From JARROD01 sp037384225 (GTDB lineage Bacteria > Pseudomonadota > Gammaproteobacteria > Pseudomonadales > Cellvibrionaceae): a DNA stretch of 21,062 nucleotides. The notes beneath the pieces were generated by a model. The model saw nothing but the letters and a program-made list of their open reading frames with translations. It ran no database searches and had not been told where the DNA came from. This document shows, piece after piece, positions 14,400 through 21,062 of the stretch (the first letter of the stretch is position 1; each line of letters begins with the position of its first letter). The translations under genes were made by a program, and so were the position numbers. Location of the stretch: NCBI GenBank assembly GCA_037384225.1, contig JARROD010000191.1:1-21062 (forward strand). Reading direction: 5' to 3'.

Positions 14400-14711
14400 A
14401 GCGTTTGAGATTTAGGTATAGCCCTTTTGAGATAATCTAAAGCTTCCAGCAAGAGGAATGTCAACTATAAAAATCGAGTCTTGTTCATCGTTTCGGCCAC
14501 CAAAGGTGCTAACCGAGCCGGTGCGAGAAGGGTGACCGTTTTTGCAACTATGGTGGCCATTGCTGGGAGTATCTGGGATCTACCGCCGACCATCATAATT
14601 TTCATCATGAAAGACATCCCAGAACACTGAAAACTGAATATAATTGAACCTGGACACGCGGTAGTGGCATGAGTTTAAAATACCAATTTTCTCACATCAG
14701 GAGTGAACTTA
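14400..14711. other. Intergenic region before the peroxiredoxin; no confident gene
   Basis: About 310 bases between the divergent cueR-like gene and the peroxiredoxin. A frame from GTG 14532 to a stop at 14630 would encode a 32-residue hydrophobic peptide (VTVFATMVAIAGSIWDLPP and on), but its ribosome site is badly placed. A 25-codon frame from ATG 14459 has AGAGGA directly before it. GGCCACC (14495-14501) and GGTGGCC (14552-14558) form a 7-bp inverted repeat 50 bases apart. None is convincing as a gene or RNA. Confidence 0.3.
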
Positions 14712-15188
14712 ATGAGCATCAAAGTCGGCGACAAAATACCCAATGTCAGCTTAAAAACAATGGGGGAAAAAGGGCCCCAGGATGTCAGCACGGGCGAATT
14801 ATTCGCAGGTAAAAAGGTGGTTTTATTCGCTGTCCCGGGCGCATTTACCCCCACTTGCTCCAATGCTCACTTGCCGGGATTTGTGGTAAAAGCCGATGAA
14901 ATCAAAGCCAAGGGAGTAGACACTATTGTCTGCATGTCGGTGAATGATGTCTTTGTCATGAACGCCTGGGGTAAACAGCAAAATGCCGAAAATATAGTCA
15001 TGCTAGCCGACGGCAACGGCGAATTTACCGAAGCGTTGGGGTTGACCCTCGACGGCCGCGGTTTTCAGATGGGCAATCGCAGCAAGCGCTTTGCTTTAAT
15101 TGCCAACGACGGTGTTGTCGAATTGCTCAATGTCGATGAAAGCGGTTTTGAACTCAGCAGTGCCGAGACCATTTTAGCGGCTTTATAA
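14712..15188 (+). CDS. Prx5-type peroxiredoxin (redoxin family)
   Basis: A 158-residue thiol peroxidase of the Prx5/AhpE-like redoxin group. It starts MSIKVGDKIPNVSLKTMGEK. The active-site block VPGAFTPTCS contains the peroxidatic Cys49 in the PxxxTxxC pattern, and a second cysteine (Cys74, in IVCMSVND) lies at the place common in this subfamily. It reduces hydrogen peroxide and organic hydroperoxides in the cytosol, usually with glutathione/glutaredoxin or thioredoxin. The ATG at 14712 with AGGAG 8 bases upstream is chosen; the GTG at 14703 overlaps that ribosome site. It is a single gene, convergent with ybbP. The 3' junction contains a dispersed repeat. Confidence 0.92.
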   Translation: MSIKVGDKIPNVSLKTMGEKGPQDVSTGELFAGKKVVLFAVPGAFTPTCSNAHLPGFVVKADEIKAKGVDTIVCMSVNDVFVMNAWGKQQNAENIVMLADGNGEFTEALGLTLDGRGFQMGNRSKRFALIANDGVVELLNVDESGFELSSAETILAAL

Positions 15189-15212
15189 AACCCAGCCCTC
15201 CATCCCGCCATA

Positions 15213-15250
15213 AACGCTGATTGGGCGTATAATGACGGGGCGGGGCACTA
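15213..15250 (-). repeat. 38-bp dispersed repeat, copy 2 (ybbP 3' end)
   Basis: The reverse complement matches 5146-5183 at 34 of 38 positions (differences at repeat positions 9, 16, 22 and 36). The first three bases on the minus strand, TAG, are the ybbP stop codon, so the repeat begins exactly where ybbP ends. In this copy ACGC and GCGT flank a short loop and can pair. It fills most of the ybbP-peroxiredoxin convergent gap. Confidence 0.75.
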
Positions 15251-17734
15251 GCCCAACTCCCGCAGTACAACGGCGGGAGACACGGTCACTACCTGGCGGC
15301 AACTCAGCACCCCCAAGCCCCCCACCAATAGCACGCCCGCCAGGGGACCCAACAGCCACAGCTCCGGATGTGGCAGAATAGCGATGTCCATAACCCAGAA
15401 CTGCAAACCCAGCAGTAATGCTTCGGCACCGATAACGGCCAGAATACCCGCCATCAGGCCCAGCGCTGAAAACTCCAACCCTATACTGCCCAAAACCAGC
15501 CGCCGCCGGCTGCCCAGCGCCCGCAGCAGGCCGGCCTCTCGCATCCGGCTTTCAATGCTGGCGTTAACGGCGGCAAACAGCACGCAGAAGCCACCTGCCA
15601 ACACCAGCCACAATACCAGTTCCACACCGCGGCTCACTTGTGCCACAAGGGTGCGGATCTGCGCTATCACCTTATCCATTTCAATCACCAGAATCGTGGG
15701 ATAAGCCCTCAGCAGATCATTGACAAACAGCTTTTTGGCCGGAGGCAAATAAACACTGGTCATATACATAGGGGCAAAGCTCTGCAGCGCACCCGGTGAA
15801 AACAAAAAGTAAAAATTCGGGCGCATAGAATCCCATTCCAGGGAACGGAAACTGACAACTGCAGCCTCGAGTTTCATACCGCCGATACTAAAGCGCAGCC
15901 GGTCACCCAATTGCAACCCCAAGCGTTCCGCCAGACCCACTTCGACGGAAACCCCCACGCCCTGTTCCGGTTTCCATTGATCCCACCAGACACCGGAGAC
16001 AATTTTGTTATCCTCACTGAGTTTATCCGTCCAGCTCAGATTGGCTTCGCGCCGAAAAATGCCCACTTCCTGCTTCTGCGACTCGCTCGGCGGCTCGCTA
16101 TTGATATGTGTTAAACGGCCGCGAACCATTGGAAAAAGGCTGTCCACCGCCAACCCCCGCTGGCGCATCAGCTGCCGTACCGGCTCCACCTCGTGTGGGG
16201 CAATATTGACTAGAAAATGGTTGGGTGCGGTGGCCGGCAATTGCATGCGCCACTCATCAATCAGGGATGTTCTGACAACCGTCAGCGTCAACAGCAGCAT
16301 TAACGCGACGGCAAACACCAGAATCTGGATCAAACTCTGACCGCGTCGGCGCAGCAGATTAGCCAGAGCCAATCGCCAGACGCTCCCCGCTCTGGAACCG
16401 GCATGGCGCCCTATTTTCAACAATAGCCAAGCCAGCGCCGCGGCAACGGTGATAACCGCCACCAGCGCCAGTACCACGCTGATGGTGATGCGAATATCGC
16501 CGCTGTAAAAGCCGATCAAAAACAATACCGCCACCACCCCGAACCCACCGCGTAACCAATTACGCACCGCAGCCACTTCAAGCTCGCGGCGCAAGACTTT
16601 AAGCGGCGGCACTTTGGGCAGGTGCCACAACGGCGGTAGCGCGAAGCAGGCCACGCACACCAGCCCTGTCAAAATACCCACCAGGTAAGCGCTCAGGGGA
16701 GCCGGTGCCAAAACAACGGCAAACAGCGAAGCCAGACTGATGGCGACCATTTGTTGAATAGCCTCCCCCACCATCACACCGACCACGGAGCCCAGCAGTG
16801 CCAACCCCAGCAGTTGCTGGCTGTACAATCGCCTGATCTGCCAACTGCTGGCGCCCAGGCTTTTCATCAATGCCACCGGGTCAAGATGGCGGGCGGCGAA
16901 CCGTTGCGCGGCTATCGCTATCGCCACCCCGGCCAGCATGACTCCGACCACCCCCGCCAGCAACAAAAAACGTTTACCGGTATCCAGTGATCGAGACAAC
17001 CCGCGCTGAGCGGAGGCCAGATCCAGAAGTCGCTGATGTTCGCTGAGCTGCGGCTCCAGCCACGCCAGAAAGTCATCCAACCTGGTATGCTCCGCCGCCA
17101 GCAGCCAGTGGTAACGCACCCGACTGCCGGGCTGGATGACGCCGGTGGCACTGAGATCGGCCGCATTCATCAACAGCCTCGCCCCAAGCAGTGAAAACCC
17201 GTCGCCCCGGTCCGGTTCACGAATAACGACCCGCGTCACTGTCAACGCTTTTTCACCCACGTAAACGTCGTCGCCCAAGGCTATTTCCAGTAGCGGCAAC
17301 AGGCGCGAGTCGACCCAGGCTTCCCCCGCTGCAGGAACCCCTGATGCCACAGTAATGTCGGAGGCTTCCACGGCAAATGGCGTGGCACTGATTTCCAGCT
17401 TTCCGCGCAGAGGATAACCGGCGGTTACCGCTTTCACTGAGGCCAGGTGCATAGCGTCCCCGGCATAAACCATGGAGGGGAATAGAGTCGACTGCACCTG
17501 CCGCACCTGGAACTCCCCGGCTTTGTCCAGCCAGGCTTGCGGCAGGGGCTGAGAGCTGCGCAAAATGCGGTCAGCGCCGAGAAAACTGCGGCTTTCCTTG
17601 ACCAGTGCCTGCTCCAGACGCGCACTGAAAACACCGATCGCCGTAACCACGGCGACAGCCAGCACCAGCGCCCCGGCGAGAATCTTTACTTCACCGCTGC
17701 GCCAGTTTCGCCACAAGAGTCTGAAAGCCAGCAC
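15248..17734 (-). CDS. ybbP: YbbP-type ABC transporter permease (FtsX/MacB superfamily)
   Basis: An 828-residue inner-membrane protein (E. coli YbbP has 804) with the duplicated FtsX layout. One N-terminal membrane segment (about 19-40) precedes a large periplasmic domain containing FLGADRILRSSQPLPQAWL, EPDRGDGFSLLGARLLMN and GVIQPGSRVRY. A core of several membrane helices follows from about 255, with MKSLGASSWQIRRLY, then a second periplasmic domain (MRPNFYFLFSPGALQ) and a final membrane bundle with LLRALGSRRRLVLGS. It pairs with YbbA. Proteins of this superfamily usually drive mechanical work or lipid/lipoprotein handling; the YbbAP cargo is not settled by sequence. Its start overlaps the ybbA end by 49 bases, implying translational coupling. 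The ATG at 17734 gives the family start (LLWRNWRSGE). Confidence 0.9.
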   Translation of the reverse strand: MLAFRLLWRNWRSGEVKILAGALVLAVAVVTAIGVFSARLEQALVKESRSFLGADRILRSSQPLPQAWLDKAGEFQVRQVQSTLFPSMVYAGDAMHLASVKAVTAGYPLRGKLEISATPFAVEASDITVASGVPAAGEAWVDSRLLPLLEIALGDDVYVGEKALTVTRVVIREPDRGDGFSLLGARLLMNAADLSATGVIQPGSRVRYHWLLAAEHTRLDDFLAWLEPQLSEHQRLLDLASAQRGLSRSLDTGKRFLLLAGVVGVMLAGVAIAIAAQRFAARHLDPVALMKSLGASSWQIRRLYSQQLLGLALLGSVVGVMVGEAIQQMVAISLASLFAVVLAPAPLSAYLVGILTGLVCVACFALPPLWHLPKVPPLKVLRRELEVAAVRNWLRGGFGVVAVLFLIGFYSGDIRITISVVLALVAVITVAAALAWLLLKIGRHAGSRAGSVWRLALANLLRRRGQSLIQILVFAVALMLLLTLTVVRTSLIDEWRMQLPATAPNHFLVNIAPHEVEPVRQLMRQRGLAVDSLFPMVRGRLTHINSEPPSESQKQEVGIFRREANLSWTDKLSEDNKIVSGVWWDQWKPEQGVGVSVEVGLAERLGLQLGDRLRFSIGGMKLEAAVVSFRSLEWDSMRPNFYFLFSPGALQSFAPMYMTSVYLPPAKKLFVNDLLRAYPTILVIEMDKVIAQIRTLVAQVSRGVELVLWLVLAGGFCVLFAAVNASIESRMREAGLLRALGSRRRLVLGSIGLEFSALGLMAGILAVIGAEALLLGLQFWVMDIAILPHPELWLLGPLAGVLLVGGLGVLSCRQVVTVSPAVVLRELG

Positions 17735-18474
17735 TCTTTACTCCTTTCTCCCGTGCCGGATAATTCGCCGGCACTCTCAGTGACAACCTCAGCGACAACC
17801 TCAGTTAAGGCACCGTCTTCAACGACCTGTCCCGCACACAACTGCAAATTGGATTGACAGCGCCGCGCGAGGCGCTCTTCGTGGGTCACCAATACCAGCG
17901 TCGTTCCCTGCTCGCGGTTCAGTTCAAACAGTAAATCGATAACCCGTGCCCCGGTGGCACTATCCAGATTACCTGTTGGTTCGTCGGCAAACAGTACCCG
18001 CGGTTCACTGGCGAAGGCCCGCGCTATGGCCACCCGCTGCTGTTCGCCACCGGATAACTGGCGCGGATAGTGATTCAGGCGCCGACCCAGCCCCACCCGT
18101 TGCAGAAACCCCCGCGCCCGCTCTTCGGCGTTGCCAATCCCGTGTAATTCCAGCGGCAGCATCACATTTTCCAATGCACTCAGCCCCGGCAACAATTGAA
18201 AAGACTGAAACACAAAGCCGACGTTCTCAGCCCGTACCCGCGCTCGCCCTTCCTCGTCCATGGCAGTCAGCTCGTTATGGTTCAAGCTCACTGTGCCACG
18301 GGAGGGCAGATCCAGCCCGGCCAAAATACCCAACAGGGTGGACTTACCCGAACCCGATTCGCCCGTAATAGCCAGACTGCCGCCGTCGGCGACTGACAGA
18401 GACACCTCACTGAGAATGACAAGTTCACCCTCAGAACTGGATACGGACTTGGTTATACCACTGGCTTTAATCAT
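17686..18474 (-). CDS. ybbA: YbbA-type ABC transporter ATP-binding protein
   Basis: A 262-residue ATPase of the LolD/MacB class. Walker A is GESGSGKST (about residues 38-46), followed by the Q-loop FVFQSFQLLPGLSALENVML, signature LSGGEQQRVAIARA, Walker B VLFADEPTGNLDS and the switch histidine in LVLVTHEERLA. It would power YbbP. Compared with E. coli YbbA (228) it has an extra C-terminal tail of about 35 residues (EVVAEVVTESAGELSGTGER and on), part of which overlaps the start of ybbP. The start is unsure: ATG 18474 (MIKASGITK) fits the family, while ATG 18495 adds seven residues and has GGAAGG too close. It is divergent from tesA, as in E. coli. Confidence 0.92.
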   Translation of the reverse strand: MIKASGITKSVSSSEGELVILSEVSLSVADGGSLAITGESGSGKSTLLGILAGLDLPSRGTVSLNHNELTAMDEEGRARVRAENVGFVFQSFQLLPGLSALENVMLPLELHGIGNAEERARGFLQRVGLGRRLNHYPRQLSGGEQQRVAIARAFASEPRVLFADEPTGNLDSATGARVIDLLFELNREQGTTLVLVTHEERLARRCQSNLQLCAGQVVEDGALTEVVAEVVTESAGELSGTGERSKECWLSDSCGETGAAVK

Positions 18475-18589
18475 ATCGCCAACCAAACGCCACATACCTT
18501 CCGGCAGTCGTACACAGGCAATGGCTGTTGCGCGGAACGGTAAATTATTGATGCAAGAATGCCCAAATACTCACTATATAGAAAAATAT

Positions 18590-18648
18590 TGTCAAAGCGA
18601 TTGACACTACTTTACAGTAAAAACACTACTGTTCCTTATATAGTAGTG
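18590..18648. promoter_or_regulatory. Divergent ybbA / tesA control region with back-to-back TTGACA boxes
   Basis: TGTCAAAGCGATTGACA (18590-18606) is a perfect 6-bp inverted repeat made of two consensus -35 boxes facing opposite ways, toward ybbA (18595-18590) and tesA (18601-18606). Beside it are two copies of ACACTACT (18604-18611, 18623-18630), an inverted AGTAGTG (18642-18648), and ACAGTA, 7 bases, TACTGT (18614-18632). The -10 boxes are poor. The density of repeats suggests an operator. Confidence 0.5.
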
Positions 18649-18707
18649 CCGGTTACCAAAACTGCGCGCAATCTGACAAATCAACCCGTGGACAGAAGGC
18701 ACAATTA

Positions 18708-19451
18708 ATGAGCTTACGGCAACAACCATCGCAACCATTTCTGAAACTGCGGCAATTGACGCTCCTGTTACTTCTGTTTAGCCCACTGCTCCACGCCAAG
18801 ACACTACTGGTACTGGGGGACAGCCTCAGTGCTGGCTATGGCATGGATCTCGAAAATGGCTGGGTGCAACTGCTCAGTGACAAATTAAACAGTCATTTCA
18901 GTGCAACGGTGACCGGGGACAGCGATCATTTATCGAAAGGGAAAACACCGGGGAACGCCAAATACCGAATCGTCAATGCCAGCATAAGTGGTGAAACCAC
19001 CGCTGGCGGTCTCGCCCGCCTGCCGGCACTGCTGCGCGAACACAATCCTGATATAGTCATTGTCGAATTGGGTGGAAACGACGGTCTGCGCGGCTACCCT
19101 GTAAAGCTGATCCGCAACAACCTGGCGGCCATCGCAAAGTTGAGCCGTGAAGCCGACGCCCGGGTGCTATTGCTGGGCATACAAATCCCCCCGAATTACG
19201 GTCAACGCTATACCCGACAATTTGCCGGGCTTTATAAAGAGCTGGCCTCTGAGAAGCAAATACCCTTAGTCCCTTTCTTCCTTGAGAATGTCGCTGTCAA
19301 TGCCGAACTAATGCAGGAGGATGGCCTTCACCCGAACGCCCGGGCCCAGCGCCAATTGCTGAATAACGTACTTCCCCACCTACAACCATTACTGAAGGTT
19401 ACAGCGCTTCCACATAATCCACCATCAGCTGCAGGCTCCTCCTCCCCCTAA
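18708..19451 (+). CDS. tesA: TesA, multifunctional acyl-CoA thioesterase I / lysophospholipase, SGNH hydrolase
   Basis: A 247-residue exported SGNH/GDSL hydrolase. A signal peptide (hydrophobic core LTLLLLLFSPLLHA, residues 17-30) leads into block I GDSLSAGYGM with catalytic Ser39. Block II is NASISGETTAGG, block III ELGGNDGLRG, and block V DGLHPNARAQ carries the catalytic Asp and His. In E. coli the enzyme acts in the periplasm on acyl-CoA, lysophospholipids and some esters. Compared with E. coli TesA there is an insert of about 15 residues after DKLNSHFS (SDHLSKGKTPGN). The C-terminal tail after LQPLLK is formed by codons overlapping the convergent recJ end over 53 bases. It is divergent from ybbA. 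Confidence 0.93.
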   Translation: MSLRQQPSQPFLKLRQLTLLLLLFSPLLHAKTLLVLGDSLSAGYGMDLENGWVQLLSDKLNSHFSATVTGDSDHLSKGKTPGNAKYRIVNASISGETTAGGLARLPALLREHNPDIVIVELGGNDGLRGYPVKLIRNNLAAIAKLSREADARVLLLGIQIPPNYGQRYTRQFAGLYKELASEKQIPLVPFFLENVAVNAELMQEDGLHPNARAQRQLLNNVLPHLQPLLKVTALPHNPPSAAGSSSP

Positions 19452-21062
19452 ACTCGTTGACATCGAGCCGATACGCCAGTTTGACTTTTTCCACCGACTT
19501 ATTGGTCCACTCTTCGGGATCAATATTGAACGCGATCGCGTCCATCGACTGGCGGCCTTCTCTATCGAGCGATACCACCATTTTCAGGTGTTTTTCACCC
19601 ACTATCCGCTGCTGTAACAAAAAGAAATCACCATCGAATACCGGCTCGGGAAAGTGCTGTCCCCAGGGTCCCGCTTCGCGCAGCTGCGCCGCCACCGGTA
19701 ACACCATGTCCTCCGCACTCAACGCCCCATCGCTAAGTAGCTCCGCCTGCAAGTCCGCCGGCTCCAACCGCTGCCGCACCTCGCGATCAAACGCCAGTTC
19801 AAAGTCCTTGAGTCTGGTCTTGTCCAGGCTTAACCCCGCCGCCATCGCATGACCGCCAAACTTTGACAGCAGCTCGGGATTTTTCGCCGCCACTGCGTCT
19901 AGGGTATCGCGAATATGCAACCCTTTGATCGAACGCGCAGAGCCCTTGATCTCTCCGTCCCCGGCATCGGCAAAGGCGATAACCGGGCGGTGAAAACGCT
20001 CTTTAATGCGCGCTGCCAGAATCCCTATCACCCCCTGGTGCCAGTTGGTGTCGTACAGACACAAGCCCCAGGGCAACTCCGGAGCGGCTTCCAACTGCAT
20101 CGCATTGAGAGATTTCAGCGCCTCCTGCTGCATGCCCGCTTCGATCGCCTTGCGATCCCGATTAAGGTCATCCAACTCCAGCGCCATTTCCCGCACTAGC
20201 GCCGGACTGTCACATAACAAACACTGAATTCCGAGAGACATATCGTCGAGGCGGCCTGCGGCGTTGAGTCGCGGACCCACGGAGAACCCCAAATCGGCCG
20301 CCACCAGACTCTGGCGCTGGCGGCCGGCGATTTCCAGTAACGCCAGAATTCCCGGCCGCGCGCAACCGGCGCGAATGCGTTGCAGCCCCTGATGGACCAG
20401 AATTCGATTGTTGTAATCCAGCGGCACCACATCAGCTACTGTGCCCAGGGCCACCAGATCCAGGTACGCTGCCATAACCGGCTCGGCGATCTGTTCGCGC
20501 GCAAACCAGCCAGCTCCCGCAAGCGAGTGCGCAGTGCACTCATTACGTAAAAAATCACGCCTACACCCGCGAGGTTTTTACTGGGAAAATCACAGCCGTG
20601 CTGGTTTGGATTGACAATGGCATCGGCCTGAGGCAGTTCATTGCCCGGCAGGTGGTGATCGGTAACCACCACTTTGATGCCTCTGGCTTTGGCAGCGGAG
20701 ACACCCTCGGCACTGGAAATACCATTGTCCACGGTGATGATCACATCCGGCCTTTGCCCGGCGGCCACGGCAACGATTTCCGGTGTCAGCCCGTAGCCGT
20801 ATTCAAAACGGTTGGGCACCAGGAAGTCGATGTGCTGCAATCCCATTGCCCGCAGTGCCAGCACCGAGAGTGCACTGCTGGTGGCGCCATCGGCATCGAA
20901 GTCGCCGATCACAAGCACCCGCTGTTGCCGCATCACCGCCTCTGCCAGCAGATCCACAGCACTGTCGAGACCTTTAAACGTCGGCTGGTGTAAGCCTCCC
21001 AGGTTTCTGGATAACGCGTCTTCACCGCTGATACCGCGAGCGACATAGATACGCTGTAGGAG
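19399..21062 (-). pseudogene. recJ: RecJ single-strand 5'-3' exonuclease, one-base frameshift; 5' end beyond the window
   Basis: The upstream frame enters at the window edge (LLQRIYVARGISGEDALSRN) and carries the catalytic motifs GDFDADGATS, ITVDNG and VTDHHLPG up to ALRTRLRE near 20515. It then turns to nonsense and stops at 20436. The rest continues in another frame as GWFAREQIAEPVMAAYLDLV and on, with GPRLNAAGRLDDM, the DHHA1 block FGGHAMAAGLSLD and a normal end INEFRGRRSLQLMVDYVEAL at 19399. Restoring one G at 20510-20511 gives RELGWFARE, matching E. coli RDQGWFDE exactly in spacing. RecJ degrades single strands in recombination and mismatch repair. Only this single base is amiss, so a sequencing error or a recent mutation are both possible. 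It is convergent with, and overlaps, tesA. Confidence 0.88.

Noticed and set aside
18614..18632. A LexA box before tesA (ACAGTA-N7-TACTGT)
   Set aside because: LexA sites are CTGT-N8-ACAG; here the half-sites point outward and the spacing is wrong.
1..21062. tRNA, rRNA, CRISPR, insertion sequence or prophage content
   Set aside because: I looked for cloverleaf ends, regular spaced repeats, transposase motifs and integrase motifs and saw none.

Overview
The window looks like chromosomal DNA of a free-living gammaproteobacterium, probably near the Pseudomonadales/Cellvibrionales. The evidence is gene order and protein similarity judged by eye, not a database search: an algU-mucABCD-type sigma-E operon divergent from nadB, a ygfX-sdhE pair divergent from ygfZ, prfB-lysS with the UGA frameshift signal, and ybbA-ybbP divergent from tesA. 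No rRNA, tRNA, CRISPR array, insertion sequence or prophage was seen. Nearly everything is housekeeping.

Layout. 1-3219 (minus): envelope stress operon rpoE/algU, rseA/mucA, rseB/mucB, rseC/mucC and the first codons of a mucD-like protease, with a sigma-E-type promoter at 3363-3389. 3.5-5.2 kb (plus): nadB, whose 5' end is abnormal. 5.2-7.1 kb: ygfX and sdhE (minus) divergent from ygfZ (plus). 7.3-8.2 kb (plus): an HDOD-domain gene. 8.2-12.8 kb (minus): a broken ung, a PatB-type C-S lyase, lysS and prfB. 12.8-14.4 kb (minus): a CueR-like copper sensor and a metal-type permease whose N-terminus is out of frame. 14.7-15.2 kb (plus): a Prx5-type peroxiredoxin. 15.2-18.5 kb (minus): the YbbA-YbbP ABC system, divergent from tesA. 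19.4 kb to the window end (minus): recJ, frameshifted and cut by the edge.

How the genes relate. The sigma-E block is one regulatory circuit: sigma factor, membrane anti-sigma, periplasmic sensor, accessory membrane protein, protease. SdhE and YgfZ both serve cofactor-dependent enzymes (flavinylation and Fe-S protein maintenance) and share one intergenic control region. CueR and the permease form a probable copper-responsive pair. prfB and lysS are a translation pair.

Less ordinary features: (i) a 38-bp repeat, 34/38 identical, in inverted copies 10 kb apart, each at the 3' end of a gene in a convergent junction; (ii) four damaged reading frames (nadB start, ung internal deletion, permease G6 tract, recJ one-base loss), two of them in DNA-repair genes; (iii) a Cys-Cys-Gly-His leader frame overlapping the permease start; (iv) a back-to-back pair of TTGACA boxes forming a perfect inverted repeat between ybbA and tesA; (v) a MerR-type long-spacer promoter with a dyad before the CueR-like gene. 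No clearly new multi-gene system is visible. The repeat and the permease leader are the best leads, and sequencing error must be excluded for the frame damage.
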